Below are positions 24,250-33,258 of a stretch of 64,000 nt of DNA, one piece after another. Position 1 is the stretch's first letter; the number at the start of each line of letters is the position of its first letter. The DNA comes from DASSUW01 sp963835525 (GTDB lineage: Bacteria > Actinomycetota > Thermoleophilia > Solirubrobacterales > Solirubrobacteraceae), in contig CAWIFM010000003.1 in assembly GCA_963835525.1 (NCBI GenBank), positions 744,001 to 808,000 of the forward strand, in the 5' to 3' direction. The notes under the pieces are model-generated. The model searched no databases, was not told where the DNA came from, and saw only the letters and a list, made by a program, of their open reading frames with translations. The position numbers and the translations under genes are program-made.

Positions 24250-26978
24250 GAATCTCCGTCGCCGAGACGGTGCGCCAGCTCGGTGCGCGAGCTGACGCCC
24301 AGCTTGCCGTAGATCCGCGAGAGGTGGCCCTCGACCGTCTTCGGCGAGACGAAGAGGCGGGCCGCGACCTGCTTGGTCTGGAGCCCCTGCGCGACCAGCT
24401 CGGCCACCCGGCGCTCGGTCGGCGTGAGCGCGCCCGAGGAAGGCGGCCGGCCGCCGACCCGGGCAAGCTCGGCCTTCGCGCGTTCGCCCCAGACGCGGGC
24501 GCCCATCGCGTCGAAGCCGCCGGCGGCCGCTTCGAGCGCACTCCGCGCCGCCGCCTTCTGCCGGGAGCGGCGCAACGCCGACCCGTAGGCGAGCTGTGTC
24601 CGCGCCGCTTCGAGCGGGACCACGACCGGCAGCTCGACCGCGGCCCGCAGCGTGGCGACGGCGCCGTCCACATCCCCGCGGGCGCCGGCGAGCAGCCCGC
24701 GGCAGCGCGCGGCGGCGACCAGTGCGGACGTGCGGTGCAGCCGCCGCGCGTTCCCCTCGAACCAGCCGAGCAGCTCCTCGGCCGCCGCCTGCTCGCCGAG
24801 CGCGATCAGCGCCTCGACCTGGTCGGGGACCACGCGCGCCGTGCCGGGCTCGGTGATGTCCTCCGCGCGCAGGAAGTCCACCAGCGGGCCCAGCGCGCGC
24901 ACGACCGCGTCCGGCCGCCCCGCCGACTGCTCCAGCAGTCCGAGCGCCGCCCGCGCGAAGTGCTCGGCGGGGCGGCCGTTCGTCCGCGCGGCGATCTCCA
25001 GCGCCCGCTCCGCGCGCTCCCGGCCGGGATCGATATCGCCCGCGATCGCGTCGGCGAGCGCCCGGAGCGCGAGCACGTATGCGCCGACGGTCGCCTGGCC
25101 CGTCTGCTCGGCCAGCGCGTGGCCCTCGTCCGTGTGCCGCGTCGCGCCAGCCACGTCGCCGCGCACGCAGTCGATCTGCGCGCCCATGACCAGCAGGTAG
25201 GCGAGCGAACTCTCGTCGCCCAGCTCGGCCGCGTGTGCGTACAGCGTCTCGAAGACCGCCTGCGCGCGATCCAGCTCGTCCCACCACAGCCACACCCAGC
25301 CCGCCTGGAACAACGGCCGGGCCATGACGCGCCGGGGGCGGCATTGCCCGTCGAGCTCCAGCACGCGCCGCAGCGTCGCCGGCGCCTGCGGGTCGCCGAG
25401 CGCCGCCTCGGCCAGCAGTTTCGAAGCCAGCGCCTCGGCCGCGCTCTCCACGCGCGCGGATGCCGAACCGGCCGTTGCGTGCTCGACCGCCTCGCGCAGC
25501 CGCTCGCGGAGGCGGAAGAGGATGCCGGCGAGCTGCTTGTGGACGGTGGTCAGCAGCTCGGCGTCGTCCGCCGCTTCGGCGATCGCCTCGCGCAGCAGCG
25601 ACTCGGAGGCGCGCAGGTCGTCGTCGAGGCCGCGCACGAGCGCCAGCACCACGAGGGCACGTGCGCGCGCGGGACCGCGCTCGGTCTCGCGTAGCACGTC
25701 GTCGAGCATGTCGCGTGCCCGCCGGCTGTCGCCCGAATGGAACACGTGCAGTGCGGCGTCGGTGGTCCGGCGCCGGGCCTCGTCGGCGTGGCCGGGCGGC
25801 GTGAGGTGCGCCGCCCGCTCGAACAGGTCCGCTGCGGCCGCGGGGGCTCCGCGCGACTCGGCGCGCCGCGCCGCGTCGTCGAGCGCGGCGGCGACGGCCT
25901 CGTCGGGACCGGTCGCGGCGAGCGCGAGGTGGCGCGCCCGCTCCTCCGGCTCGGGGACGAGCTCGGCGATCGCCGCGTGCAGGGCACGCCGCGTCGCGGG
26001 ATCGGTGGCCGCGTAGGCGCCCGAGGCGAGCAGCGGGTGGGCGAAGTGCACCACGCCGTCGCGGACGTCGACGACCTGGGCGCGCTCGGCCTCCGCCAAC
26101 GCGTCGTCGCCCGCCACCGCGTTGACGACGGTCAGGCTCGGCTGGCCCATCGATGCGGCAACGGCGAGGGCCCGGCGTGCGACCGGCGGCAGGTCGTGCA
26201 GCCGGGCTTCGACGAGCGCGTCGAGCGTCACCGGCAACCGCTCGCCCGGCTGCAGCTCCAGCGTTCCCGCCTGCACCGCCCTCCCGAGCTCGAGCGCGAA
26301 GAAGGGGTTCCCGCCCGAGAGCTCGTGCACGTGATGGAGCACCGGGCGGGAGGGCACCCAGCCGAGCCGGAGCTGCAGCAGGCGCTGGACGGCGCCGAGG
26401 CTGAGCGGGGTCAGGTCGAGGCGGTCGAGGCGTTCGGCGGCCCGGTCGAGGCCGAGCGGCGCCGGCGCCGAGCCCGCAGTCCGCTGCGCGAGCAGCAGGC
26501 CGACAGGCTCTTCCCCGAGGCGTCGCGCAGCGAAGGCGAGCACCGCCGCGGTGGGCCGGTCGAGCCACTGCACATCGTCGACGGCGACGACGAGCGGCGC
26601 GGCGCGCGCCAGGGCGCGCAGCGCGGCGAGGGTGGCGAGCGCGACGGCCTGCTGATCCGGCGCCGCGCCGGCATCGGCGACGAGCAGCGCTGCCTCGATC
26701 GCGCGCCGCTGCGGGTCCGGGAGGTCCGCCAGCACCTCGGGATGGGCGCCGAGCAGGTCGCCGAGCGCCGCGTGGGCGAAGCTCGTCTCCGCTTCGGCGG
26801 GACGCGCGGCGATCGTCCGCATGCCCGCCGCCTCGGCGCGACCGACCGCCGCCTGCCACAGCGACGTCTTGCCGACGCCCGCCTCGCCCGCGATCAGCAG
26901 CGCGCGCGATCCCGGCCGTTCGAGGAACCGCTGCACGCGCTGCAGCTCCTCGTCCCTTCCGATGAGCTCGGCCTCCAT
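24246..26978 (-). CDS. Large ATP-binding LuxR-family (LAL) regulator
   Basis: 910 residues. N-terminal AAA/STAND ATPase: LIGRDEELQRVQRFL, Walker A GEAGVGKTS (about 33-41), Walker B PLVVAVDDVQWLD (about 132-144), GNPFFALEL sensor. The middle (about 330-830) is an Ala-rich helical, TPR-like solenoid. The C-terminus holds a LuxR helix-turn-helix (about 845-900: LTPTERRVAELVAQGLQTKQVAARLFVSPKTVEGHLSR broken by normal spacing). Acts as a signal-gated activator; effector unknown. Tail overlaps the convergent HxlR gene stop by four bases. Confidence 0.92.
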   Translation of the reverse strand: MEAELIGRDEELQRVQRFLERPGSRALLIAGEAGVGKTSLWQAAVGRAEAAGMRTIAARPAEAETSFAHAALGDLLGAHPEVLADLPDPQRRAIEAALLVADAGAAPDQQAVALATLAALRALARAAPLVVAVDDVQWLDRPTAAVLAFAARRLGEEPVGLLLAQRTAGSAPAPLGLDRAAERLDRLDLTPLSLGAVQRLLQLRLGWVPSRPVLHHVHELSGGNPFFALELGRAVQAGTLELQPGERLPVTLDALVEARLHDLPPVARRALAVAASMGQPSLTVVNAVAGDDALAEAERAQVVDVRDGVVHFAHPLLASGAYAATDPATRRALHAAIAELVPEPEERARHLALAATGPDEAVAAALDDAARRAESRGAPAAAADLFERAAHLTPPGHADEARRRTTDAALHVFHSGDSRRARDMLDDVLRETERGPARARALVVLALVRGLDDDLRASESLLREAIAEAADDAELLTTVHKQLAGILFRLRERLREAVEHATAGSASARVESAAEALASKLLAEAALGDPQAPATLRRVLELDGQCRPRRVMARPLFQAGWVWLWWDELDRAQAVFETLYAHAAELGDESSLAYLLVMGAQIDCVRGDVAGATRHTDEGHALAEQTGQATVGAYVLALRALADAIAGDIDPGRERAERALEIAARTNGRPAEHFARAALGLLEQSAGRPDAVVRALGPLVDFLRAEDITEPGTARVVPDQVEALIALGEQAAAEELLGWFEGNARRLHRTSALVAAARCRGLLAGARGDVDGAVATLRAAVELPVVVPLEAARTQLAYGSALRRSRQKAAARSALEAAAGGFDAMGARVWGERAKAELARVGGRPPSSGALTPTERRVAELVAQGLQTKQVAARLFVSPKTVEGHLSRIYGKLGVSSRTELAHRLGDGDS

Positions 26979-27009
26979 GGGGGTGGAGGCCGAGCCTATC
27001 CCGGATCGA

Positions 27010-27390
27010 TCAGGGCGCCTCGAGGTCCGCGACGTACTCGCCGCTGCGGACGCCCGCGACGGCCGGGCGCGCCGGCTTGTACGACCCCGGCTTGCCCTTG
27101 CACAGCTCGGTGATCGCGAAGTAGATGCTCTGCGACGCGCGGAGGCGGTTGAGCTCCGGGATCTGCGCGTCGTCCGCCAGGGCGTACTGCACCACCCGGG
27201 TCATCCGGGCCGACGCGATCTTGTCGGCCAGGTCCGCGCAGCGCAGGTCGTAGGGGTCCTGCTCGAGCTGGGCCTGCCGCTCGGCGACGTCGACCACGGG
27301 CTCGGGCGCCTTCACGGCGGCGCCTTCCTCCTCGCCGCAGCCCGTGGCGATCGCCGCGACGAGCACCAGCCCAGTCAGGAACGTCCTCAT
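27010..27390 (-). CDS. Small predicted lipoprotein (126 aa)
   Basis: Not a recognised named family. N-terminal lipoprotein signal with lipobox AIATGC (Cys at about residue 18), followed by an acidic/Pro linker and a domain with two further Cys (LRCADL and ELCKGK) that could form a disulphide. It would be anchored outside the membrane. ATG 27390 overlaps the stop of the upstream DUF4242-like gene (ATGA), so the two are coupled. No terminator or promoter of its own is obvious. Confidence 0.65.
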   Translation of the reverse strand: MRTFLTGLVLVAAIATGCGEEEGAAVKAPEPVVDVAERQAQLEQDPYDLRCADLADKIASARMTRVVQYALADDAQIPELNRLRASQSIYFAITELCKGKPGSYKPARPAVAGVRSGEYVADLEAP

Positions 27391-27665
27391 GGTGCACCTC
27401 CGGGTGCTGCGACGGACTCGGCCTGGATCACTCGCGCAGGCTCGATCGCCGCACGTCGACTCGCCTCGCTCACCGTCGCGGCCGACTCTGCCTCCAGCAG
27501 GTGGAGGCAGAGCTCGTCGCCGGGGAGGAACGTGGAGCGCAGATGGCGCACCCGCGTGCCCTCGGCCGTGAGCGAATCCGTCGCGCGCCGCAGGCGGCCC
27601 ACCAGGGCGGGCAGCTCGCCGGCGCGGCTGCGCGGCAGATAGCTCTCGATCAGGTAGCTCGGCAT
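27387..27665 (-). CDS. DUF4242/SCO4226-like small protein (92 aa)
   Basis: A ferredoxin-fold small protein similar in pattern to the nickel-responsive SCO4226 family: MPSYLIESYLPR start, LRSTFLPGDELCLHLLEAES strand-turn-strand, and the C-terminal AAIEPARVIQAESV block. One Cys is present. Metal or small-molecule sensing is inferred from the family. It precedes and overlaps the lipoprotein gene; the pair could be a sensing module, but no target can be named. Confidence 0.65.
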   Translation of the reverse strand: MPSYLIESYLPRSRAGELPALVGRLRRATDSLTAEGTRVRHLRSTFLPGDELCLHLLEAESAATVSEASRRAAIEPARVIQAESVAAPGGAP

Positions 27666-27723
27666 TGCACGGCCGAAGCTACGGCCGGCCGGCGCCTGCC
27701 GAAACGGGGGATCTCCCCTGTCT

Positions 27724-28668
27724 TTACTGCTGCAACTGCTCGGTCTTGCACTCGGCCGGCAGCTTGTCCTCGCGCCAGCGCGAGATCTTCGTCCCGTGGC
27801 GGATGCGGTCGTTGCTGGTGTGGTCGAAGGTGACCTCGACGACCAGCTCGGGCCGCAGCGCGACCCACTCGAGCTCGCGGTCGCTCGCCCAGCGGCTCGG
27901 GTCGCCCATGCCGCGCTCGCCGGTCTCGTACGGCTTCAGCCTGGCCGGCAGCTCGCGCTTCTCCTTGGCCGAGAAGCCGGAGGTGTGGCCGACGGTGCGC
28001 AGCTCGCCGCTCTCGTCGTAGAGCCCGAGGATCAGCGAGCCGACGGTGCCCTCCTCCTTGCCGGGCCGCCAGCCCTGGACGACGGCGTCGATCGTCCGTA
28101 TGCGCTTGATCTTCAGCATCCCCTTGCGCTCCCCCGGGAGATACGGCGCGGCGAGCTCCTTGGCGACCACGCCCTCGGCCCCCTCGAGCCACTCCTGCGC
28201 GCCGTCGGGGTCGAAGGCGACCGGCGTGAGGTCGACGGGCGCGTCCACCAGCTGCTCGAGCCGGTTGCGGCGCTCGTGCTGGGGCAGCTCGAGCAGCAGC
28301 TCGTCGCCCTCGGCCAGAAGGTCGAAGGCGACGAAGCGGGTCGGGGTCTGCTCGGCCAGCATGTTGATCCGCGACTCGGCCGGGTGGATGCGCTGGCCGA
28401 GCGCGTCGAAGTCCTGCCGGCCCTGCTCGTCGAACAGCACGATCTCGCCGTCGAGCACGTAGCGGCCGGCGGGGAACTTCAGCTCGGGGAAGTAGCGGGT
28501 GAGCGGGCGTCCGTTGCGCGACTGGAGGTAGACGTCGCCTGCGTCCACGAAGGCGATCGCGCGGAAGCCGTCCCACTTGGGCTCGAAGGCCCAGCCGTCG
28601 CCGGTCGGCAGCGCCTTGGCGGAGCGGGCGAGCTGGGGCAGGACCGGCGGGGAGAGCGGCAGCGTCAT
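27724..28668 (-). CDS. ATP-dependent DNA ligase (LigC-like)
   Basis: 314 residues: the catalytic adenylation domain plus OB fold, without the LigD primase or nuclease domains. Active Lys in EPKWDGFRA (about residue 31), motif III DGEIVLFD, motif IV EGVVAKEL, motif V MLKIKR, and the C-terminal OB region EVTFDHTSNDRIRHGTKISRWRED. This is the LigC type that in actinobacteria acts in repair as backup to NAD-dependent LigA. No Ku gene is adjacent. Confidence 0.9.
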   Translation of the reverse strand: MTLPLSPPVLPQLARSAKALPTGDGWAFEPKWDGFRAIAFVDAGDVYLQSRNGRPLTRYFPELKFPAGRYVLDGEIVLFDEQGRQDFDALGQRIHPAESRINMLAEQTPTRFVAFDLLAEGDELLLELPQHERRNRLEQLVDAPVDLTPVAFDPDGAQEWLEGAEGVVAKELAAPYLPGERKGMLKIKRIRTIDAVVQGWRPGKEEGTVGSLILGLYDESGELRTVGHTSGFSAKEKRELPARLKPYETGERGMGDPSRWASDRELEWVALRPELVVEVTFDHTSNDRIRHGTKISRWREDKLPAECKTEQLQQ

Positions 28669-28739
28669 GTCTCCAGCAAAGCAAAGAGCCCCTGACGCTG
28701 GGCGGCAGAGGCTCTGAGAGGGTGTTGGGGAGGCGCGCT

Positions 28740-28844
28740 CTAGGAGAGCGGGCGGCGCTCGTTGAAGCCGGGACGATCCTCGGGGCCGAACTTGAGACCG
28801 AGGGCCACTGCCAGCGGGAGCGCGATAGCGGCGAGAGTGATCAT
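28740..28844 (-). CDS. Small one-helix membrane protein (34 aa)
   Basis: Short gene running from ATG 28844 to TAG 28742-28740. The product begins MITLAAIALPLAVALG, a hydrophobic helix, and ends with a soluble LKFGPEDRPGFNERRPLS. The sharp helix/tail boundary and lack of rare codons argue that it is real. It lies between the ligase gene and the divergent LysR gene, which starts 70 bp away and could control it. No family recognised; a membrane microprotein role is only inference. Confidence 0.5.
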   Translation of the reverse strand: MITLAAIALPLAVALGLKFGPEDRPGFNERRPLS

Positions 28845-28914
28845 GCCCTCATTATCGGACCATGTGCGCTATCGCTTCATACTTGATTGACTTGAGCGTC
28901 AGAAGGCTAAGCCT

Positions 28915-29820
28915 ATGACTCTTCAGCAGCTCACGTACTTCCTCGCCGCCGCCGAGCGCGGGTCGTTCTCGGCCGCCGCCGAATCGCTGTTCATGGCCCA
29001 GCCGAGCCTGTCGGAGCAGATCCGCCGGCTCGAGGCCGAGCTCGGCGTCCCGCTCTTCGTGCGCGTGGGCCGCGGCCTGCGGCTGACCGAGGCCGGCCGC
29101 CTGTTCCGGCCGCACGCCGAGCGCACGGTCGAGGCGGCGCGGGAGGCCGCCGGATCGGTCCAGGAGGTGCGCGAGCTCACCGGCGGCACGGTCGCGTTCG
29201 GCACCTTCGGCAGCGCGCACCACTACCTGCTCGTGGGCCTGATCCAGGACTTCCGCAAGCAGCACCCGAACGTGCGCGTGCGGGCTATCGGCCAGAACTC
29301 CGCCGAGGTGGCCGACGCCGTCCGCGAGGGCGACCTCGAGGCAGGCCTCGTCGCCCTGCCGGTCGACGACCGCGGCCTCGACGTGCGGCCGGCGATGCGC
29401 GAGGAGCTGCTCTATGTGAGCGCCGACCCCGAGCGCGTCAGCGCCCCCATGACGATCGAGCGGCTCGCCGACGCCCCGCTGATCCTCTACGACGCGCGCT
29501 GGGGGCAGGACGACCCGATGCGCCGCCAGCTGCGAGAGCGCGCGCAGGCGGGCGGCGTGACGGTCGAGCCGCGGATCGAGGTCGAGTACGTGACCGCCGC
29601 GCTCGAGCTGGCCGCGCGCGGGCTCGGCGACACGGTCAGCTCGCGGCAGATGATCCGGTCGCGCGGGCTGGCGCGCAAGCTCGAGGGCGTCGGGTTCGAC
29701 CCGCCGCTGCATGACACCTTTGCCTTCATCACGCGTCGCAATGCGCACCTGTCGCCGGCGACGCGGGAGTTCATCCGGCTGGCCGAGACGCGGGTCAAGG
29801 CTTTGCAGCGGGAGCTGTAG
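28915..29820 (+). CDS. LysR-family transcriptional regulator
   Basis: 301 residues. Winged helix at residues 1-60 (LQQLTYFLAAAERGSFSAAAESLFMAQPSLSEQIRRLE) and a two-lobed effector domain (about 90-290). The 70-bp gap upstream holds AT-rich sequence including TTGATTGACTTGAG, a plausible overlapping -35/LysR region. Divergent partners: the 34-aa membrane protein gene, so that microprotein or the following SDR could be the target. No distinctive effector motif visible. Confidence 0.9.
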   Translation: MTLQQLTYFLAAAERGSFSAAAESLFMAQPSLSEQIRRLEAELGVPLFVRVGRGLRLTEAGRLFRPHAERTVEAAREAAGSVQEVRELTGGTVAFGTFGSAHHYLLVGLIQDFRKQHPNVRVRAIGQNSAEVADAVREGDLEAGLVALPVDDRGLDVRPAMREELLYVSADPERVSAPMTIERLADAPLILYDARWGQDDPMRRQLRERAQAGGVTVEPRIEVEYVTAALELAARGLGDTVSSRQMIRSRGLARKLEGVGFDPPLHDTFAFITRRNAHLSPATREFIRLAETRVKALQREL

Positions 29821-29833
29821 CGCCGGCGAACGT

Positions 29834-30613
29834 TCAGTCCCGTCGCGGCGCCGCGGTCCCACCGCGCAACCGCCGCACCACCGCGTCCGAGAACCGGGGC
29901 GCCACCCCGTTCAGCCCCAGCAGCCGCACGAAGCCCGGATACGCGACCGAGCGCTGGTCCTTCTCGACACCCCGCAGCACCGCCTGCGCCAGCTTCCCGG
30001 CGTCCGCGGCGCGCGAGCCGCCGCGGTACCAGTCGGGCAGCGAGTCCTTCTCGTGGTCGTGCAGGTGGGTGGCGATCTCGCCCGGGAAGACGGTGGTCAC
30101 CGACACGCCGGAGCCGCTCAGCTCGTGCCGCAGCGCCTCGGCGAACCCCCGCTGGGCCGCCTTGGTGGCGCCGTAGGCCGCCGCCCACGGGAACGCGCGC
30201 AGACCGGCGCCCGAGGAGACGATGACGATGTGGCCGCTCGCCCGGTCCACGAGATGGCCGAGCGCGGCCCGCACCGTGTACACGGTGCCGAGCCAGTTGA
30301 CGCGCGTCATCGCCTCGATCTTCTCGACGTCCTGCCCCAGGAACGGGCCGTAGTGGGCGATGCCGGCGTTGGCGACGACGAGGTCGAGCCCGCCCGTCTC
30401 GTCGATGAACCGCGCCACGGCGGCCTCGACCTGCGCCCGGTCGCCGACGTCGGCCGGCAGCGCGACGGCGCGCGGCCCGAGGTCGCCGACCTCCGCCGAG
30501 CGCGCGAGCACGCCGACGGCCGCCCCGCGGCCGGCCAGCGCCCGCGCCAGCTCGAGCCCGATCCCTCGCGAGGCGCCGGTGACGAGCGCCCTCGTCGTCG
30601 CGTCGATCCGCAT
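29834..30613 (-). CDS. Short-chain dehydrogenase/reductase
   Basis: 259 residues of classical SDR type: cofactor loop VTGASRGIGLELA (TGxxxGIG), NAG in VVANAGIAHYG, and catalytic Ser and YGATK (YxxxK). The Asp-rich VGVLARS after the second strand does not settle NAD versus NADP. ATG 30613 is used; the longer frame to 30640 would overlap the divergent DtxR promoter. Its 3' end lies 13 bp from the convergent LysR gene. Substrate unknown; the C-terminal part resembles SDRs acting on lipids or steroids only loosely. Confidence 0.85.
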   Translation of the reverse strand: MRIDATTRALVTGASRGIGLELARALAGRGAAVGVLARSAEVGDLGPRAVALPADVGDRAQVEAAVARFIDETGGLDLVVANAGIAHYGPFLGQDVEKIEAMTRVNWLGTVYTVRAALGHLVDRASGHIVIVSSGAGLRAFPWAAAYGATKAAQRGFAEALRHELSGSGVSVTTVFPGEIATHLHDHEKDSLPDWYRGGSRAADAGKLAQAVLRGVEKDQRSVAYPGFVRLLGLNGVAPRFSDAVVRRLRGGTAAPRRD

Positions 30614-30625
30614 CGGGCCGGAGGA

Positions 30626-30639
30626 TATGCTCAGGACCA
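30626..30639 (+). promoter_or_regulatory. -10 element and leaderless start of the DtxR-family gene
   Basis: TATGCT at 30626-30631 is followed after seven bases by ATG 30639, so transcription should begin at or next to the start codon. This decides for ATG 30639 over the in-frame ATG 30627, which would sit inside the -10. Confidence 0.5.
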
Positions 30640-31352
30640 TGTCGCATGATCACGCCACCGTCGCCGAGGAGGAGTACCTCCAGACCATCTTCTGGCTCCA
30701 GGAGGCCGGCCTGCCCATGACCGGGGCGAACGTCGCCCGCGCCATGCAGCTCTCGGCGCCGACCGTGCACGAGATGATCGGCCGCCTCGAGCGCGACGGC
30801 TACATCACGCGCGGCGCGGACAAGGCCCTGCAGTTCACGGACAGCGGGCGCGAGCACGCGGAGGGCATCGTCACCCGGCACCGGCTGATCGAGCGCTTCC
30901 TGACCGACGTGCTCGGGATCCCGTGGGACGACGTGCACGAGGAGGCCGAGCGGCTCGAGCACGCGATGTCGCCTGTGCTCGAGGAGCGCATGCGGGCCGC
31001 GATCGGCGATGCCAAGACGTGCCCGCACGGCCACCCGCTCAACCCCGACGACCGCATCGAAGGTGTCCCGCTGGCCGACGTCGAGCCGGGCGCCAAGGTC
31101 ACGGTCCTGCGCTTCGAGAACGAGGCCGAGGACCTGCTGCACCTGTTCATGCACGAGGGCTTCGCCCCCGGCAAGAAGGGCAAGGTCGCCGAGGCCGACG
31201 CCGACCACGTGGTCGTGGCGTTCGACGACGGCCAGGCCACCCTCACGCGCTCGGTCTCCGAGACCGTGTCGGTGCTCGCCGACCCCTCGCCGCCGCCGCG
31301 CACGGCGCTGCCGGAGCAGCTCGTGCTGGCCAAGGAGCGCTACGGGCGCTAG
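30639..31352 (+). CDS. DtxR/MntR-family metal-dependent repressor
   Basis: 237 residues: N-terminal winged helix (about 5-65, EEEYLQTIFWLQE and LSAPTVHEMIGRLERDGYI), metal-binding/dimer domain (about 66-140; RHRLIERFL, HEEAERLEHAM, CPHGHPLNP) and a C-terminal SH3-like FeoA domain (about 150-225). Controls iron or manganese homeostasis in response to the bound metal. The TAG stop is shared on the opposite strand with kynU within CTAG (31349-31352). Confidence 0.9.
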   Translation: MSHDHATVAEEEYLQTIFWLQEAGLPMTGANVARAMQLSAPTVHEMIGRLERDGYITRGADKALQFTDSGREHAEGIVTRHRLIERFLTDVLGIPWDDVHEEAERLEHAMSPVLEERMRAAIGDAKTCPHGHPLNPDDRIEGVPLADVEPGAKVTVLRFENEAEDLLHLFMHEGFAPGKKGKVAEADADHVVVAFDDGQATLTRSVSETVSVLADPSPPPRTALPEQLVLAKERYGR

Positions 31353-32590
31353 GTGACCCGGGAGCGAGCGGCGTCCACGAGACGCTGCTCGCCGCGCTCG
31401 ACCAGGCCGCGCAGGCGGTCGAGCGCGTCCCACACGTCGACGTAGCGCGTGTAGAGCGGCGCCACGCCGAGCCGGATCGTGTCCGGCCCGCGGAAGTCGG
31501 GGATCACGTCGGCGCGCTCGATCAGGGCGCGGCAGATCGGCCATGCCTCGGCGTGCCGGAGCGCGACGTGCGACCCCCGCCGCGAAGCGTCGCGCGGCGA
31601 TCCGAGCTCGAAGCCGAGCGGCGCCAGCCACGCGTCGTGCAGCGCCACGATCAGCTCGCACTGCGCGACCGACTTCTCGCGCAGGGCCCCGATGCCCGCC
31701 TCGGCCGTGATCCGCACGCCCTCCTCCACCGCGGCCAGGCCGGCGATGCCCGGCGTGCCCGCCATGAAGCGGCCGATGCCGTCCACCGGGTCGTACGAGC
31801 GGTCCATGTCGAACTGGTCGCGCTGCCCGAACCAGCCCTGGATGGGCGAGCGCAGGCGCTGCTGGACCTCCTCGGCCGCGTAAAGGAAGGCGGGCGCCCC
31901 CGGTCCGGCGTTGAGGTACTTGTAGGTGCAGCCGACGGCCAGCTCGACGCCGTTCTCGCGCAGGTCGACGGGCAGCGCGCCGGCCGAGTGGCAGAGGTCC
32001 CACACCACGTGCGCGTCGTAGCGGCGCGCCACGTCGGTCAGACCGGGCAGATCCGCGAGCGCGCCGGTGCGGTAGTTGACGTGCGAGAGGACCACGAGCG
32101 CCACGGTGCCGTCGCTGAGCACCGCTTCGAGATCGTCCGGCCGATCGATCATCCGCAACGTGAGGCCGCGCTGCTCGGCCAGGCCTTCGAGCACGTAGCG
32201 GTCGGTGGGGAAGTTGTCGCGGTCGGTGACCACGACGCCCTGGGCCGACAGCCGGTAGGCGTCGAGCGCCGCCGAGCACAGCTTGAAGAGGTTGACGGTC
32301 GTCGAGTCCGAGACGATGACCTCGCCGGGCCGCGCCCCGAGGACGCCCTCCGCGAGCAGGTCCCCGACCCGCGTGGGCATGTCGATCCACTCCTCCCAGC
32401 CCGAGACGAGCCGGTCGCCCCACTCGTCGAGCACGCCGGTCATCCGCTGGCGCGTGGCGCGCGGCATCCGTCCGAGCGAGTTGCCGTCGAGGTAGATCAG
32501 CTCCGGCCGCGTGATGGCGAAGCGCTCGCGGAAGCCGGCCAGCGGATCGGCGGCGTCCAGCCCGGCGGCCTCCTCGCGCGTCAGAGCCAC
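31349..32590 (-). CDS. kynU: Kynureninase
   Basis: PLP enzyme splitting kynurenine to anthranilate and alanine. 413 residues, the normal size. Markers: YLDGNSLGRMP near the N-terminus, SDSTTVNLFKL, DRDNFPTD, LSHVNYRTG, WDLCHSAGALP, the PLP Lys in GCTYKYLNAGPG (about residue 226), and QGWFGQRDQFDM. GTG 32590 is used, overlapping the formamidase stop by 10 bp. Last gene of the operon aminotransferase-formamidase-kynureninase. Stop lies in a CTAG shared with the DtxR gene. Confidence 0.95.
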   Translation of the reverse strand: MALTREEAAGLDAADPLAGFRERFAITRPELIYLDGNSLGRMPRATRQRMTGVLDEWGDRLVSGWEEWIDMPTRVGDLLAEGVLGARPGEVIVSDSTTVNLFKLCSAALDAYRLSAQGVVVTDRDNFPTDRYVLEGLAEQRGLTLRMIDRPDDLEAVLSDGTVALVVLSHVNYRTGALADLPGLTDVARRYDAHVVWDLCHSAGALPVDLRENGVELAVGCTYKYLNAGPGAPAFLYAAEEVQQRLRSPIQGWFGQRDQFDMDRSYDPVDGIGRFMAGTPGIAGLAAVEEGVRITAEAGIGALREKSVAQCELIVALHDAWLAPLGFELGSPRDASRRGSHVALRHAEAWPICRALIERADVIPDFRGPDTIRLGVAPLYTRYVDVWDALDRLRGLVERGEQRLVDAARSRVT

Positions 32591-33258
32591 TCGACCACCG
32601 CCTTCCAGCAGCGCGAGCCCGGCTCGAGGTGCTCGTAGTGGCTCTCGTCGTCGACGATCACGAGCTCGCAGTCGTCGCCGGCCTCGCGGGCGGCCGCCGC
32701 GAACTCGCGCGAGATGTGCACCGGCACGTCGTCGTCGCGCTCGCCGTGCACGAGCAGCAGCGGCACGCCGATCGGCAGCCGACGCCGCGGCGACGCCCGC
32801 GCGTAGCGGTGCGGCACCTCCTCCGGCGTGCCGGCGAGCAGCTGGTTGACCACGTTCTCGGAGGTGCCCAGCCGTGACAGCTCGTCGAGGTCGAGCGCGC
32901 CGGCCTGCGAGACCGCGGCATCGACGAGCCCTTCCGCCGCGGCCCAGACGGCGAGATGGCCGCCCGCCGAGTGGCCGACGGCGACCGTCCGCGAGGCCTC
33001 GACGGGCAGCGCCCGGATCGCCGCCTCGACGTCCTCGAAGGTTCCCGGCCAGCCGCCGTCTCCGCCCAGCCTCCGGTACTCGATGTTCCACACCGCCCAG
33101 CCGCGCGCCACCAGGTCGCGCGCGATCCCGCCCTCCAGCTCGCGGCCGTAGCGCTGCCGCCAGAACCCGCCGTGGATGAGCACGGCCACGGAGTCCGACT
33201 CCCCGTGCAGCTCGCAGACCTGGGACGGATGGTCCCCGTAGCTATGCAGTGACGCCAA
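32581..33258 (-). CDS. Alpha/beta hydrolase, kynurenine formamidase-like
   Basis: Probably hydrolyses N-formylkynurenine to kynurenine. 225 residues with HGGFW (residues 29-33, matching the HGGxW oxyanion motif of AFMID-type formamidases), nucleophile Ser in GHSAGGHLAVW, Asp in HGERDDDVP and His in DESHYEHL. Its place just before kynureninase supports the role; by fold alone it could be another esterase. TTG 33258 is the only start in reach and overlaps the aminotransferase stop by 17 bp. Confidence 0.8.
   Translation of the reverse strand: MASLHSYGDHPSQVCELHGESDSVAVLIHGGFWRQRYGRELEGGIARDLVARGWAVWNIEYRRLGGDGGWPGTFEDVEAAIRALPVEASRTVAVGHSAGGHLAVWAAAEGLVDAAVSQAGALDLDELSRLGTSENVVNQLLAGTPEEVPHRYARASPRRRLPIGVPLLLVHGERDDDVPVHISREFAAAAREAGDDCELVIVDDESHYEHLEPGSRCWKAVVEWL

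Noticed and set aside
23788..26859. 1023-residue minus-strand frame overlapping the LuxR-type gene
   Set aside because: Low-complexity Arg/Ala/Gly translation of the wrong frame; the 910-residue frame has Walker and helix-turn-helix motifs in order.
28685..28715. AGAGCC...GGCTCT as a terminator between ligase and the small membrane gene
   Set aside because: Only a 6-bp stem with a 19-base loop; too weak to support.
29487..32423. 978-residue minus-strand frame across LysR, SDR and dtxR
   Set aside because: Runs antisense or out of frame to three genes with clear family motifs and has none itself.
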